Shown: positions 23,804-33,502 of the stretch, in pieces
Layout: each line of letters opens with the position of its first letter
Position numbering within the stretch: the first letter of the stretch is position 1
Source: Paracoccus zeaxanthinifaciens ATCC 21588
GTDB lineage: Bacteria > Pseudomonadota > Alphaproteobacteria > Rhodobacterales > Rhodobacteraceae
DNA length: 64,000 nt
NCBI RefSeq assembly: GCF_000420145.1
Contig: NZ_ATUJ01000004.1
Span: 124,001-188,000, forward strand
Reading direction: 5' to 3'
Program-made: the position numbers and the translations under genes
Notes under the pieces: model-generated
Databases searched by the model: none
Told to the model about the DNA's origin: nothing
The model's input: only the letters and a program-made list of their open reading frames with translations

Positions 23804-24819
23804 GCGCCACGGAACGCACCGCCGTCGAATTCGACCGCGTCTCGATCGTCTTCGGCGACCGCCCCGCGTCGGCCCTGCCCCTGATGGACGAGGGGCTCGA
23901 ACGCGGCCCCATCAAGGACGAGACCGGCCAGGTCCTGGGCGTCCACGACTGTTCGCTGTCCGTGGCCGAGGGCGAGATCCTCGTGCTGATGGGCCTGTCG
24001 GGATCGGGCAAGTCCACGCTTCTGCGGGCGGTGAACGCGCTCAACGACGTCTGCCGCGGCGAGGTCCGCATCCGGCAGGGCGACAGCATGGTCAGCGTGA
24101 CCGGCGCCGGCGCCAAGAGCCTGCGAGAGATCCGCCTGCGCAACGTCGCGATGGTCTTCCAGCAGTTCGGCCTGCTGCCCTGGCGCAGCGTGCGCGACAA
24201 TGTCGGCCTGGGGCTGGAGCTGGCGGGCCTGCGCGCCTCCGAACGGCGAGAGCGGGTCGATCAGCACTTGGCCACCGTCGGGCTGGCGGAATGGGCGGAC
24301 CGCAAGGTCGGCGAATTGTCGGGCGGCATGCAGCAGCGCGTCGGCCTTGCCCGCGCCTTCGCGACCGAGGCCCCGATCCTGCTGATGGACGAACCCTTCA
24401 GCGCGCTGGATCCGCTGATCCGCGCGCGCCTCCAGGACGAGCTGCTGGAGCTGCAGGCCAGGACCCGGCGCACCATCATCTTCGTCAGCCACGACCTGGA
24501 CGAGGCGTTCAAGCTGGGCAACCGCATCGCCCTGATGGAGGGTGGGCGCATCGTCCAGATCGGCACCGCCCGCGACATCATCGCCAATCCGGCCAACGAA
24601 TACGTGGCGGATTTCGTGGCGCACATGAACCCGCTTGGCGTGCTGACCGCCGAGGATGTCGCCGAACCCGGCGAGGCTGCGGGCGAGCCCGTCCCCCGCG
24701 ACATGCCGGTCCGCGACGTGATGGACCGCCTGACGGGCGACACCGCCGTTCCCGTGCAGGGCGGCGGGCGCATCACCCGGGCCGCGGTGCTGGCCCGCCT
24801 GATCGACCCGCGGGGCTGA
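23800..24819 (+). CDS. choV: Choline ABC transporter, ATP-binding protein
   Basis: ChoV powers choline uptake. The 339-residue protein has Walker A GLSGSGKST (about residues 65-73), a Q-loop in AMVFQQFGLLPWRS, the ABC signature LSGGMQQRVGLARA, Walker B ILLMDEPFSALDPL and the H-loop VSHDLDEAF. A C-terminal extension of about 70 residues after the nucleotide domain is shorter than the paired CBS domains of E. coli ProV. That suggests a reduced or different osmotic control. Its stop is three bases from the convergent kpsM stop. Confidence 0.94.
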   Translation: MSATERTAVEFDRVSIVFGDRPASALPLMDEGLERGPIKDETGQVLGVHDCSLSVAEGEILVLMGLSGSGKSTLLRAVNALNDVCRGEVRIRQGDSMVSVTGAGAKSLREIRLRNVAMVFQQFGLLPWRSVRDNVGLGLELAGLRASERRERVDQHLATVGLAEWADRKVGELSGGMQQRVGLARAFATEAPILLMDEPFSALDPLIRARLQDELLELQARTRRTIIFVSHDLDEAFKLGNRIALMEGGRIVQIGTARDIIANPANEYVADFVAHMNPLGVLTAEDVAEPGEAAGEPVPRDMPVRDVMDRLTGDTAVPVQGGGRITRAAVLARLIDPRG

Positions 24820-24822
24820 CGA

Positions 24823-25677
24823 TCAGCTGTATTGCAGGTCGCGGTGATACCGGATCAGCAGCGCCAGGCCCAGGGCGATCAGGATCAGCGCCACGCCGAA
24901 CAGATAGGCGTGGCTGACATAATCGCCGCTGTAGGACGCGAAGAACGACCGCCGCATCTGCCCGATCACATGGATCAGGGGGTTGTACCACAGCCAGTCC
25001 TGATAGGGCTGCGGCACGTCGTCGAAGATGAAGAACAGCCCCGACACGATGAACAGCGGGCGGGTCACGATGGACCAGACCGACTGCCACCAGATGAAGG
25101 CCTGGAACAGGAAGCAGTTCATCACACCCACCCCCGTCGCGAAGACGATGGCCATCAGCATGCCAAGGGCGATCCCGCCGATCTGCGGATGGGTCCGCGT
25201 CTCCATCATCATGCTGATGCCCACGAAGATCACGATAGCGACCATCATGTGCGTGATCGTGTTGAACAGGATCCGCGCGATCAGGGCGTCCATGAAGGTC
25301 ACCGCCGGATAGGCCAGCAGCGGCTTAGAGTAGGTGATCGCGTTCGACACCTTCCCCGAGATGTCCATGTAGGCCATGAACGGCACCATGCCCGTCGCAT
25401 AGAAGATCGCGAAATTCGTCCCGATCGGCGGCGCCCGGAACCCGAGCGAGAAGATCATCGTCAGCATCACGATCCCGCCCACCGGCTCGAGGATCGCCCA
25501 GAGATAGCTGCCGCGCCCGCGCCCGTTGCTGGTCTGCATCTCTCGCAGGACCAGGGCACCGATGGCGCGCAGGCTGGCATAGCTGCGATGCTTGCGCACC
25601 TCCTTCAGCTGCCGCTGCCCCTGGGGCCGCGTCTGACGGGGGAATGCCGGCTTGGAGAAAGGTCGGGTGTCGGACAT
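24823..25677 (-). CDS. kpsM: Capsule polysaccharide export ABC transporter, permease (KpsM-like)
   Basis: The 284-residue protein has a basic cytoplasmic N-terminus of about 40 residues, an amphipathic region, and six hydrophobic segments in the ABC-2 export permease pattern (SYLWAILEPVGGIVMLTMIFS, YLWILEP being characteristic of KpsM/BexB). It moves capsular polysaccharide through the inner membrane with KpsT. ATG 25677 gives the usual start; the frame opens earlier at 25896 inside the divergent gene. Unusually, the permease is on the opposite strand to kpsE-kpsT, so the export genes form two divergent units around 25678-25787. Confidence 0.9.
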   Translation of the reverse strand: MSDTRPFSKPAFPRQTRPQGQRQLKEVRKHRSYASLRAIGALVLREMQTSNGRGRGSYLWAILEPVGGIVMLTMIFSLGFRAPPIGTNFAIFYATGMVPFMAYMDISGKVSNAITYSKPLLAYPAVTFMDALIARILFNTITHMMVAIVIFVGISMMMETRTHPQIGGIALGMLMAIVFATGVGVMNCFLFQAFIWWQSVWSIVTRPLFIVSGLFFIFDDVPQPYQDWLWYNPLIHVIGQMRRSFFASYSGDYVSHAYLFGVALILIALGLALLIRYHRDLQYS

Positions 25678-25787
25678 GCCGCGCCTTCTTGCGTTCACGA
25701 TCCCGCCGTCTGATCGGCACTGGAACTGTCGACCGTGCTTATGTATGACGATGCTGACAAATGCAACAAGACAGGCGGGGCGAGCGC

Positions 25788-27215
25788 ATGTCCGCTGATG
25801 ACCAAACACCGGCCCAAGGCACCGGGCCCGATGCAAGCGGCCCGCAGAACGGAGGCTCGCAGGCCAATGAACCGGAACGCAGCGCCAAGCCTGCACAGGT
25901 CGAGAACCAGAACCGCTTCCAAGGAGCGCAAGGCCACCGTGCGCAAGTCAAGTGGCGCGGGCCGATGCAGGCCAGGGGCTCGAATGCCGGCGCCCAGATG
26001 CACCGCATGAAGGCCGCGAAATCCGACGCGGCGACCAATGCCGCCCAGAAGCAGCGCATCGCGCAGGCCCGCGCCAAGATGCAGGGCGCGCCGGTCGCGC
26101 CGACCGCCTCGGTCGCGCGGGTCAAGCGCCGCCATCGCGGCATGGTCGCGGCCTTTGCGCTGGTGGTCGGGCTGCCCACGATCATCGCGGGCGCCTATCT
26201 GAACCTGCGGGCGGCGGACCAGTACGCCTCCTATGTGGGCTTCTCGGTCCGGTCCGAAAGCGCGGGAAGCTCGACCGACGTGCTGGGCGGTCTCAGCTCG
26301 CTCGTGGGGGTCACCTCCAGCTCGACCAGCGACACCGACATCCTCTACAAGTTCATCCAGAGCCGCGACCTGGTGGAACGCGTCGACCGCCGCATGGACC
26401 TGCGCGAAATCTGGTCGAAGGCCCCCGGGGATCCCGTCTTCTCGTTCACCGGCAACGACTCGATCGAGGATCTGGTCGGGGAATGGGAACGCAAGGTCCG
26501 CATCCAGTACGATGACGGGATGATCGACCTGCGCGTCCTTGCCTTCGATCCGCAGGACGCCCAGGACATCACGCAGGCGATCCTGGACGAGGGTACCGTC
26601 CTCATCAACGAGCTGAACGACATCAGCCGCGAGGATGCCCTGCGCTATGCCCGAGACGAGCTGGAGCGCGCGCAGGAGCGCCTGCGAGAGGCACGCCAGG
26701 CCGTGACCGAGTTCCGCAACCAGTACCAGATCGTCGACCCCGAGGCCGACGTGCAGGGCCAGGTCGGCGTCGTCACCTCGCTGCAGACGCAGCTTGCCGA
26801 ACAGCTCGTGTCGCTCGGGCTGCTGCGGGCCAATGCCCAGCCCGACGATCCGCGCATCTCGCAGACGGAACTGCGCGTCGATGTCATCCGGGAGCAGATC
26901 GACAACGAACGCCAGAAGGTCGGCACCAATACCGAGGATGTCGCCCTGTCCGAGGTCGTCGGCCAGTACGAGACGCTGGCCGTCGATCGGCAATTCGCGG
27001 AAACGAGCTATACCACGGCGCTGGCCTCGTTCGAGGCCGCCCGCGCCGAGGCCGTGCGCCAGTCGCGCTATCTTGCGCCCTATATCCGCCCGACGCTGGC
27101 GCAGGAACCCGAGTTCCCGCAGCGCGGTCAGCTTCTGGCGATGATCTTCGGCTTCCTGACGCTGATCTGGATCATCGGCTGCCTCGCCTTCTACAGCCTG
27201 CGCGACCGGCGATGA
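25788..27215 (+). CDS. kpsE: Capsule export inner-membrane co-polymerase/PCP protein (KpsE-like)
   Basis: KpsE-type proteins span the periplasm between the KpsMT exporter and the outer-membrane channel. The 475-residue protein has a long disordered, Gln/Ala-rich cytoplasmic N-terminus (about residues 1-110), a membrane segment (GMVAAFALVVGLPTIIAGAY, near 115-135), a periplasmic domain, a coiled coil (about 285-395), and a second membrane segment close to the C-terminus (LAMIFGFLTLIWIIGCLAFY). Such a long N-terminal tail is more than usual for the family. ATG 25788 is preferred over 25761, but the ribosome site is weak at both. It overlaps kpsT by 4 nt. Confidence 0.88.
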   Translation: MSADDQTPAQGTGPDASGPQNGGSQANEPERSAKPAQVENQNRFQGAQGHRAQVKWRGPMQARGSNAGAQMHRMKAAKSDAATNAAQKQRIAQARAKMQGAPVAPTASVARVKRRHRGMVAAFALVVGLPTIIAGAYLNLRAADQYASYVGFSVRSESAGSSTDVLGGLSSLVGVTSSSTSDTDILYKFIQSRDLVERVDRRMDLREIWSKAPGDPVFSFTGNDSIEDLVGEWERKVRIQYDDGMIDLRVLAFDPQDAQDITQAILDEGTVLINELNDISREDALRYARDELERAQERLREARQAVTEFRNQYQIVDPEADVQGQVGVVTSLQTQLAEQLVSLGLLRANAQPDDPRISQTELRVDVIREQIDNERQKVGTNTEDVALSEVVGQYETLAVDRQFAETSYTTALASFEAARAEAVRQSRYLAPYIRPTLAQEPEFPQRGQLLAMIFGFLTLIWIIGCLAFYSLRDRR

Positions 27216-27883
27216 TCCGGCTTCAAAACCTGACCAAGACCTATACGCTGAACGGTCGCAGCAAGGTGGTGGCCGACAACATCACCGCGACCTTCCCCAC
27301 CGGGGTCTCGGTCGCGCTGCTGGGGCGGAACGGCGCGGGGAAATCCTCGCTTCTGCGGATGATCTCGGGGGCGATGCTGCCGACCTCGGGGCAGATCCTG
27401 TCGACCGGCACGATCAGCTGGCCGGTTGGCTTTGCCGGATCGTTCAGCGGAGAGCTGACGGGCGAGCAGAACTGCCGCTTCGTCGCCCGCCTCTATGGCA
27501 TCGATACCGAGGAACTGCTGGCCTTCGTCGAGGATTTCGCCGAACTGGGCGACCATTTCCGTCTGCCCCTGCGCAGCTATTCCTCGGGGATGAAGTCGCG
27601 GCTGGCCTTCGGGCTGTCGATGGCCGTGCCCTTCGACACCTACCTGGTGGACGAGGTGTCGGCCGTGGGCGACGCGTCCTTCAAGGCCAAGTCGAACCAC
27701 GTCTTCAACCACCGCATGGACCGCGCGGGCGCCATCGTGGTGTCGCATTCGATGGGGATGCTGCGCGCCGTCTGCAAGGCGGGCGCCGTGCTCGAGGCAG
27801 GCAAGCTGTTCTATTTCGACGATATCGACGACGCGATCGCGATGCACATGGAGAACATGGAACAATCGCGTTCGCAGATGTAA
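27212..27883 (+). CDS. kpsT: Capsule polysaccharide export ABC transporter, ATP-binding protein
   Basis: The 223-residue protein is the ATPase of the capsule exporter. It has Walker A LGRNGAGKSSLL (about residues 38-49), the signature SYSSGMKSRLAFG in the form found in KpsT/Wzt proteins, Walker B TYLVDEVSAVGD and the switch His in VVSHSMGMLR. It lacks the C-terminal sugar-binding domain of Wzt, consistent with capsule and not O-antigen export. The start overlaps the kpsE stop (ATGA). Its permease is encoded divergently at 24823-25677. Confidence 0.93.
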   Translation: MIRLQNLTKTYTLNGRSKVVADNITATFPTGVSVALLGRNGAGKSSLLRMISGAMLPTSGQILSTGTISWPVGFAGSFSGELTGEQNCRFVARLYGIDTEELLAFVEDFAELGDHFRLPLRSYSSGMKSRLAFGLSMAVPFDTYLVDEVSAVGDASFKAKSNHVFNHRMDRAGAIVVSHSMGMLRAVCKAGAVLEAGKLFYFDDIDDAIAMHMENMEQSRSQM

Positions 27884-27894
27884 CGATTGCATGT

Positions 27895-27914
27895 CACCCC
27901 ATACCAAAGGGGTG
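27895..27914 (+). terminator. Weak hairpin between kpsT and sqdB
   Basis: CACCCC (27895-27900) pairs with GGGGTG (27909-27914) across an 8-nt loop, 11 bases after the kpsT stop. There is only a short T-stretch afterwards, so it may be a partial terminator or an RNA-processing hairpin. Confidence 0.35.
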
Positions 27915-27967
27915 GATCAATTTCGACATCGCGCCTAGTCTCCGCCGAAGGTAGGAGATGGGAATCC

Positions 27968-29143
27968 ATGAAAATCATCGTATTGGGCGGAGACGGTTTT
28001 TGCGGCTGGCCCACCGCACTGCATCTTTCGGCCCGTGGCCACGATATCGTGATCGTCGACAACCTGTCGCGCCGCAAGATCGACATCGAGCTGGAGGTGA
28101 CCTCGCTGACGCCGATCAGGCCGCTTGGCGAACGCATCCGCGCATGGGCCGAGATCTCGGGGCGGGACATCCGCGCGGTCGATCTGACGGTCGGGCAGGA
28201 TTACGACCGCCTGCTGGACCTGATCCGGTCCGAGCGTCCCGACGCGATCATCCATTTCGCCGAACAGCGCGCCGCGCCCTATTCGATGAAATCCAGCCGA
28301 CACAAGCGCTACACCGTCAGCAACAACCTGAATGCGACGAACGACGTGCTGGCGGCCATCGTGGAATCGGGCCAGGACATCCACCTGCTGCATCTTGGCA
28401 CGATGGGGGTCTATGGATACGGCACCGCGGGCATGAAGATCCCCGAGGGGTATCTGGACGTGACCGTGGACACCGCGAACGGGCCCCATCGGCAGCAGAT
28501 CCTGTATCCGGCGAATCCAGGCAGCATCTATCACATGACCAAGACGCAGGATCAGTTGTTCTTCTTCTACTACAACAAGAATGACGGGCTGCGGATCACC
28601 GACCTGCACCAGGGCATCGTCTGGGGCACCCAGACCGAGGAGACGGCACGGGACGAGCGGCTGATCAACCGCTTCGACTACGACGGCGATTACGGGACCG
28701 TGCTGAACCGCTTCCTGATGCAGGCGGCGATCGGCCATCCGATGACGGTGCACGGGACGGGCGGGCAGACGCGCGCCTTCATCCACATCCAGGATACATG
28801 CCGCTGCATCGAACTGGCGCTGATGAACCCGCCCGCCGCGGGCGAGCGCGTGCGCATCCTGAACCAGATGACCGAGACGCACCGCGTCCGCGACCTGGCC
28901 CAGATGATCGCCGCCCGGACGGGCACGCAGATCGCCTTCCAGGAAAACCCCCGCAACGAGGCCGACGAGAACGACCTGCATGTCGCCAATGACGGCTTCC
29001 TCGGGCTGGGCCTGCAACCGATCAAGCTGGAGGACGGGCTGCTGGCCGAGGTCCGCGACATCGCCAGCCGCTATGCCGATCGCTGCGACCGGACCAAGAT
29101 CCCCTGCCTGTCGCTGTGGCGGCCCCGCACGGCGGCGGAATGA
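27968..29143 (+). CDS. sqdB: UDP-sulfoquinovose synthase
   Basis: SqdB makes UDP-sulfoquinovose from UDP-glucose and sulfite, the head-group donor of the sulfolipid SQDG. The 391-residue protein is an extended-SDR enzyme: N-terminal NAD site [15 protein letters not shown], then [11 protein letters not shown] and SLTPI, the active-site region [11 protein letters not shown], catalytic YHMTK (Tyr and Lys), and the family stretch [16 protein letters not shown] followed by [17 protein letters not shown]. These match SqdB/SQD1 more closely than ordinary epimerases. ATG 27968 follows an AGGAGATGG ribosome site. No sqdD, sqdC or sqdX glycosyltransferase is next to it. Its position after kpsT leaves open a sulfosugar in the surface polysaccharide. 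Confidence 0.88.
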   Translation: MKIIVLGGDGFCGWPTALHLSARGHDIVIVDNLSRRKIDIELEVTSLTPIRPLGERIRAWAEISGRDIRAVDLTVGQDYDRLLDLIRSERPDAIIHFAEQRAAPYSMKSSRHKRYTVSNNLNATNDVLAAIVESGQDIHLLHLGTMGVYGYGTAGMKIPEGYLDVTVDTANGPHRQQILYPANPGSIYHMTKTQDQLFFFYYNKNDGLRITDLHQGIVWGTQTEETARDERLINRFDYDGDYGTVLNRFLMQAAIGHPMTVHGTGGQTRAFIHIQDTCRCIELALMNPPAAGERVRILNQMTETHRVRDLAQMIAARTGTQIAFQENPRNEADENDLHVANDGFLGLGLQPIKLEDGLLAEVRDIASRYADRCDRTKIPCLSLWRPRTAAE

Positions 29144-29149
29144 CGGATC

Positions 29150-29172
29150 GGGCCGGGGAAACCCGGCCCTTT
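29150..29172 (+). terminator. Rho-independent terminator after sqdB
   Basis: An 8-bp stem (29150-29157 with 29162-29169) with a GAAA tetraloop and a short TTT tail, starting just after the sqdB stop, between convergent genes. Confidence 0.75.
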
Positions 29173-29189
29173 CCACGGGTGCCCGACGG

Positions 29190-29573
29190 TTACTGGACCT
29201 TGGCCCAGGTCTGGCTCTTGCAGATCAGGCCGCCCGCGACGCAGCCCGACAGGCTCATCCGGTCGCCCGACACGACCGCCTTGCCGTTATAGACCTTGTC
29301 GTTGGCCGGTCGCCACACGCGGCCCTCATAGGCGCCGCCGCCCTTCGCCGCCATGTCGATGACGATCTGGCGGCCAAGGTTCGGCGACTGGTATTCCGCG
29401 CCGTCCTTGAAGGTGCGGCTGATCGTGCCGCAGAACGCGCCGCCGCAGGGCGCGATGGTGACATGGGCGAAGGCCCCCTCGTCCGGCTGTGTCTGCCAGA
29501 TCCCCTCGATCGGGTCGGCCGCAGCCGCCCCCGCCGCCAGCGCGAAGCCTGCGGCCAGAATGAAATGACGCAT
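29190..29573 (-). CDS. Secreted DUF2147-family protein
   Basis: The 127-residue protein has a signal peptide (MRHFILAAGFALAAGAAAA) and a single small beta-rich domain with IEGIWQTQPDEGAFAHVTI, then CGGAFCGTISRTF and a C-terminal CVAGGLICKSQTWAKV. This is the layout of DUF2147, thought to be lipocalin-like and envelope-located. Four Cys residues in two pairs suggest disulfides in the periplasm. The frame extends to 30509, but only the start at 29573 gives a signal peptide, with a CCTCC-complement ribosome site (GGAGGG) just before it. No operon partner; the role is unknown. Confidence 0.82.
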   Translation of the reverse strand: MRHFILAAGFALAAGAAAADPIEGIWQTQPDEGAFAHVTIAPCGGAFCGTISRTFKDGAEYQSPNLGRQIVIDMAAKGGGAYEGRVWRPANDKVYNGKAVVSGDRMSLSGCVAGGLICKSQTWAKVQ

Positions 29574-29714
29574 GATCCCTCCTCCCTGTAAGGATGGCCC
29601 AGATTGCGTCCCGGCACGGGTGGCTGGCAAGCATAACGTAGGGTCCGCCACTTGCCCCAAGGGGCCTGTCATGCCAAAGGGATGCGACCCCGATCCAAGG
29701 CCCGGAGCTTGCAG

Positions 29715-30431
29715 ATGATCCTCTATCCCGCCATCGACCTCAAGGACGGCAATTGCGTGCGCCTGCTGCGCGGCGACATGGAGGCTGCGACCGTCTTCGG
29801 GACCGACCCGGCGGCACAGGCCCGCGCCTTCCAGGATGCCGGTGCGCAGTGGCTGCACCTGGTCGACCTGAACGGCGCCTTCGCGGGCCGTCCGGTCAAT
29901 GCCGAGGCGGTCGAGGCGATCCTGGCACGCACCGACATTCCCGCCCAGCTGGGCGGCGGCATCCGCGACATGGCCACGATCGAGGCGTGGATCTCTCGCG
30001 GGCTGTCCCGCGTCATCCTGGGCACCGTAGCGGTCGAGAACCCCGCCCTCGTGCGCGAGGCCGCTGCCGCCTTCCCCGGCAAGATCGCGGTCGGCATCGA
30101 TGCGCGCGCGGGTCGCGTGGCCACCCGCGGCTGGGCGACCGAGACCGACGTCATGGCGACCGATCTTGCCCGCCAGTTCGAGGATGCGGGCGTGGCGGCC
30201 ATCATCTATACCGATATCGACCGCGACGGCGCGATGGGCGGCCCGAACATCGCCGCGACCGAGGCGCTGGCCCGCGCCGTGGACATCCCGGTCATCGCAT
30301 CGGGTGGCGTGTCCTCGCTGGAGGACCTGCATGCGCTGAAGGCGACCGGCGTCATCTCGGGGGCGATCTCGGGGCGCGCGCTCTATGACGGGGCGCTGGA
30401 CCTGGGCCAGGCGCTGGCCGCGCTGGCCTGA
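29715..30431 (+). CDS. hisA: Phosphoribosylformimino-5-aminoimidazole carboxamide ribotide isomerase
   Basis: HisA carries out the Amadori isomerisation in histidine synthesis. The 238-residue barrel begins [21 protein letters not shown], with catalytic Asp-8, and has the second Asp in [14 protein letters not shown]. Phosphate-binding loops are QLGGGIRD and ASGGVSS. ATG 29715 gives the normal N-terminus; an in-frame start at 29652 adds 21 unlike residues. hisF follows after 22 bases and hisE overlaps hisF. The usual partner hisH is not directly upstream, so this is a partial his cluster. Confidence 0.96.
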   Translation: MILYPAIDLKDGNCVRLLRGDMEAATVFGTDPAAQARAFQDAGAQWLHLVDLNGAFAGRPVNAEAVEAILARTDIPAQLGGGIRDMATIEAWISRGLSRVILGTVAVENPALVREAAAAFPGKIAVGIDARAGRVATRGWATETDVMATDLARQFEDAGVAAIIYTDIDRDGAMGGPNIAATEALARAVDIPVIASGGVSSLEDLHALKATGVISGAISGRALYDGALDLGQALAALA

Positions 30432-30453
30432 TCCCCAAGGAAAGGTTGAAGCG

Positions 30454-31215
30454 ATGCTGAAGACCCGCATCATCCCCTGCCTGGACGTGGCCGACGGTCG
30501 CGTGGTCAAGGGCGTGAACTTCGTAGACCTGCGCGACGCCGGCGATCCGGTCGAGGCCGCGCGCGCCTATGACGCCGCCGGCGCCGACGAGATCTGCTTC
30601 CTCGACATCCATGCCACGCACGAGAACCGCGGCACGATGTTCGACCTTGTGACGCGCACCGCCGAACAGTGCTTCGTGCCGCTGACGGTCGGCGGCGGCG
30701 TGCGGACCTCGGACGATGTGCGCGCGCTGCTGCTGGCGGGGGCCGACAAGGTCAGCTTCAACAGCGCCGCCGTGGCCGATCCCGACGTGGTGGCCCGCGC
30801 GGCGGACCGCTTCGGCAGCCAGTGCATCGTCACCGCCATCGACGCCAAGACCGTGGCGGATGGCCGGTGGGAGATCTTCACCCATGGCGGCCGCAAGTCC
30901 ACCGGCATCGACGCCGTGGAATTCGCCCGCCTCGTCGAATCGAAGGGCGCGGGAGAGATCCTGCTGACCTCGATGGATCGCGACGGCACGCGATCGGGCT
31001 TCAACATCGGTCTGACCCGCGCCATCGCGGACGCGGTGAACATCCCGGTCATCGCATCGGGCGGCGTCGGCACGCTGGACCACCTGGTCGAGGGCGTGAC
31101 CGAAGGCCATGCAAGCGCCGTGCTTGCGGCCTCCATCTTCCATTTCGGCACCCATACCATCGCCGAGGCCAAGGAATACATGGCCGCCGCCGGCATCCCC
31201 ATGAGGCTGACATGA
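30454..31215 (+). CDS. hisF: Imidazole glycerol phosphate synthase cyclase subunit
   Basis: HisF uses ammonia from HisH to form imidazole glycerol phosphate and AICAR. The 253-residue barrel starts [23 protein letters not shown] (catalytic Asp-11) and carries the second Asp in [15 protein letters not shown]. The loops VGGGVRT and ASGGVGT bind the two phosphates. ATG 30454 follows an AAGGAAAGG ribosome site; an in-frame start at 30385 lies inside hisA and is unlikely. It overlaps hisE by 4 nt. Confidence 0.97.
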   Translation: MLKTRIIPCLDVADGRVVKGVNFVDLRDAGDPVEAARAYDAAGADEICFLDIHATHENRGTMFDLVTRTAEQCFVPLTVGGGVRTSDDVRALLLAGADKVSFNSAAVADPDVVARAADRFGSQCIVTAIDAKTVADGRWEIFTHGGRKSTGIDAVEFARLVESKGAGEILLTSMDRDGTRSGFNIGLTRAIADAVNIPVIASGGVGTLDHLVEGVTEGHASAVLAASIFHFGTHTIAEAKEYMAAAGIPMRLT

Positions 31216-31526
31216 CCGCCATCGAACGCCTTGCCGCCACCATCGAATCCCGCAAGGGCGCGGATCCCGATGGCAGCTGGACCGCCAAGCTGCTGGCCAA
31301 GGGCCCCGAGAAATGCGCCGAGAAGTTCGGCGAGGAGGCCGTCGAGGCGATCATCGAGGCCGTGAAGGGCGATCGCGCGCGCCTTGCCTCCGAGGCGGCG
31401 GACGTCCTCTATCATCTGATGGTGATGCTGGCGGCGCGTGATGTTACGCTGGCGGATGTCGAAGACGAACTTGCCCGGCGCGAAGGCGTTTCGGGCATTG
31501 CCGAGAAGGCATCTCGGGGGCAATAG
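31212..31526 (+). CDS. hisE: Phosphoribosyl-ATP pyrophosphatase
   Basis: HisE hydrolyses phosphoribosyl-ATP to phosphoribosyl-AMP, the second step of histidine synthesis. The 104-residue all-helical protein has the MazG-like metal motif: [17 protein letters not shown], then [14 protein letters not shown], supplying the Glu and Asp ligands for magnesium. It overlaps the hisF stop by 4 nt (ATGA), so is made from the hisAFE transcript. The frame opens earlier inside hisF at 30669, but the ATG at 31212 fits the family. Confidence 0.94.
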   Translation: MTAIERLAATIESRKGADPDGSWTAKLLAKGPEKCAEKFGEEAVEAIIEAVKGDRARLASEAADVLYHLMVMLAARDVTLADVEDELARREGVSGIAEKASRGQ

Positions 31527-31629
31527 GCCCGTTCGAAACGCAGAACCCTTCCCCTTGGGCAATGCAAGGGGCTATAAGCGCCGCAATCGCCGCCAAGGTG
31601 CGGCATCGAAAAACATGGCAGAGGACGGC

Positions 31630-32139
31630 ATGACCAACGATTCCAAGCACGGCAAGCACCACGAAGGCGACGTGGCCTTCATCCAGTCGCTGGCCGAACT
31701 GCTGAACGCAAGCGAACTGAGCGAAATTCAGGTCGAACGGGAATATGGCGAACATGACCGGCTGACGGTCAGCCTGGCCAAGCAGGGCCAGCAGGTCGTC
31801 TATGCCGCAGGCGCACCGGCCGCGGCCCCCGCACCTGCCGCGGCACCCGCGCCCGCAGCGGCACCGGCCGCAGCCCCCGCCGCGAACGAGGATCCGGCCA
31901 GCCTTCCGGGCGCCGTGACCTCGCCCATGGTCGGCACCGCCTACCTGGCCGCCGAGCCGGGCGCCGCGCCCTTCGTCCAGATCGGTCAGACCGTCGCCGA
32001 AGGCGAGACGCTGATGATCGTCGAGGCGATGAAGACCATGAACCACATCCCCTCGCCGCGCGCGGGCACGGTCAAGCGCATCCTGGTCGATGACGGCGCA
32101 CCGGTCGAATTCGGCGCCCCCCTGATGGTCGTCGAGTAA
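31630..32139 (+). CDS. accB: Acetyl-CoA carboxylase biotin carboxyl carrier protein
   Basis: AccB carries the biotin of acetyl-CoA carboxylase, the entry to fatty-acid synthesis. The 169-residue protein has an N-terminal domain (VAFIQSLAELLNASELSEIQVERE), a mobile Ala/Pro linker of about 35 residues, and the biotinyl domain with the modified Lys in VEAMKTMNHIPSP. ATG 31630 follows an AGAGGA site; ATG 31615 is a less likely alternative five codons upstream. accC follows after nine bases, the usual accBC order, and the aat gene after that. Confidence 0.95.
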   Translation: MTNDSKHGKHHEGDVAFIQSLAELLNASELSEIQVEREYGEHDRLTVSLAKQGQQVVYAAGAPAAAPAPAAAPAPAAAPAAAPAANEDPASLPGAVTSPMVGTAYLAAEPGAAPFVQIGQTVAEGETLMIVEAMKTMNHIPSPRAGTVKRILVDDGAPVEFGAPLMVVE

Positions 32140-32148
32140 GGGCAGCCC

Positions 32149-33495
32149 ATGTTCGACAAGATCCTCATCGCCAACCGGGGCGAGATCGCGCTGCGCGTGA
32201 TCCGCGCCTGCCGCGAGATGGGCATCGCCAGCGTCGCGGTCCATTCGACCGCCGACGCGGATGCGATGCATGTCCGCATGGCAGACGAATCCGTCTGCAT
32301 CGGCCCTGCCCCCTCGGGGCAGAGCTACCTGTCGATGCCCGCGCTGATCTCGGCCTGCGAGATCACCGGCGCGCAGGCCATCCATCCGGGCTATGGCTTC
32401 CTTTCGGAAAATGCCGGCTTCGTGCAGATGGTCGAGGACCACGACCTGACCTTCATCGGTCCGCGTGCGGAACATATCCGCATCATGGGTGACAAGATCA
32501 CCGCCAAGGACACGATGAAGAAGCTGGGCGTGCCCTGCGTTCCGGGCAGCGAAGGCGGCGTGAACGACGTCGACGATGCCAAGCGCGTCGCGGGCCAGAT
32601 CGGCTATCCCGTCATCATCAAGGCGACGGCGGGCGGCGGTGGTCGCGGCATGAAGGTCGCCAAGGACGAGGCGGGCCTCGAGGTCGCGTTCCGCACCGCG
32701 CGGGCCGAGGCGAAGGCCGCCTTCGGCAATCCCGACGTCTATATCGAGAAGTACCTGCAGAAGCCGCGCCACATCGAGATCCAGGTCTTCGGTGACGGCA
32801 AGGGCCGCGCGGTCCACCTGGGCGAACGCGACTGCTCGTTGCAGCGTCGCCACCAGAAGGTGCTGGAAGAGGCGCCCGGCCCCGCGATCAGCCCCGAGGA
32901 ACGCGCGCGCATCGGCAAGATCTGCGCCGACGCCGTGGCCGAGATCGGCTATGCCGGCGCGGGCACGATCGAGTTCCTCTACGAGGATGGCGAGTTCTAC
33001 TTCATCGAGATGAACACGCGCCTTCAGGTGGAACATCCTGTGACCGAGGCGATCTTCGGCGTGGACCTCGTGCGCCAGCAGATCCTGGTCGCAGCCGGCC
33101 ACGAGATGGAGTTCCGCCAGGAGGACCTGACCATCGCCGGCCATTCGATCGAGGTTCGGATCAACGCCGAGAAGGTGCCGACCTTCTCGCCCTGCCCCGG
33201 CAAGATCACCCAGTACCACGCCCCCGGCGGCCTTGGCGTGCGGATGGATTCCGCGCTCTATCAGGGCTATTCGATCCCGCCCTATTACGACAGCCTGATC
33301 GGCAAGCTGATCGTGCATGGTCGCGACCGGACCGAGGCCCTGGCCCGACTGGAACGCGCACTGGGCGAGCTGATCGTGGACGGTGTGGACACGACCGTCC
33401 CGCTGTTCCGCGCGCTTCTGGAAGAGCCCGACATCCAGTCCGGCAACTACTCCATCCACTGGCTCGAGCGGTGGCTGGAGAAGAACTTCGCCTGA
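32149..33495 (+). CDS. accC: Acetyl-CoA carboxylase biotin carboxylase subunit
   Basis: AccC carboxylates biotin on AccB with ATP and bicarbonate. The 448-residue protein is full length, with the ATP-grasp layout: [22 protein letters not shown] at the start (in two parts: [22 protein letters not shown]), the glycine-rich loop [22 protein letters not shown]-type segment [17 protein letters not shown], and [14 protein letters not shown] with the catalytic Glu and Arg. It lies in the conserved accB-accC-aat order of alphaproteobacteria. aat starts seven bases after its stop. Confidence 0.97.
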   Translation: MFDKILIANRGEIALRVIRACREMGIASVAVHSTADADAMHVRMADESVCIGPAPSGQSYLSMPALISACEITGAQAIHPGYGFLSENAGFVQMVEDHDLTFIGPRAEHIRIMGDKITAKDTMKKLGVPCVPGSEGGVNDVDDAKRVAGQIGYPVIIKATAGGGGRGMKVAKDEAGLEVAFRTARAEAKAAFGNPDVYIEKYLQKPRHIEIQVFGDGKGRAVHLGERDCSLQRRHQKVLEEAPGPAISPEERARIGKICADAVAEIGYAGAGTIEFLYEDGEFYFIEMNTRLQVEHPVTEAIFGVDLVRQQILVAAGHEMEFRQEDLTIAGHSIEVRINAEKVPTFSPCPGKITQYHAPGGLGVRMDSALYQGYSIPPYYDSLIGKLIVHGRDRTEALARLERALGELIVDGVDTTVPLFRALLEEPDIQSGNYSIHWLERWLEKNFA

Positions 33496-33502
33496 GGGCT
33501 GG

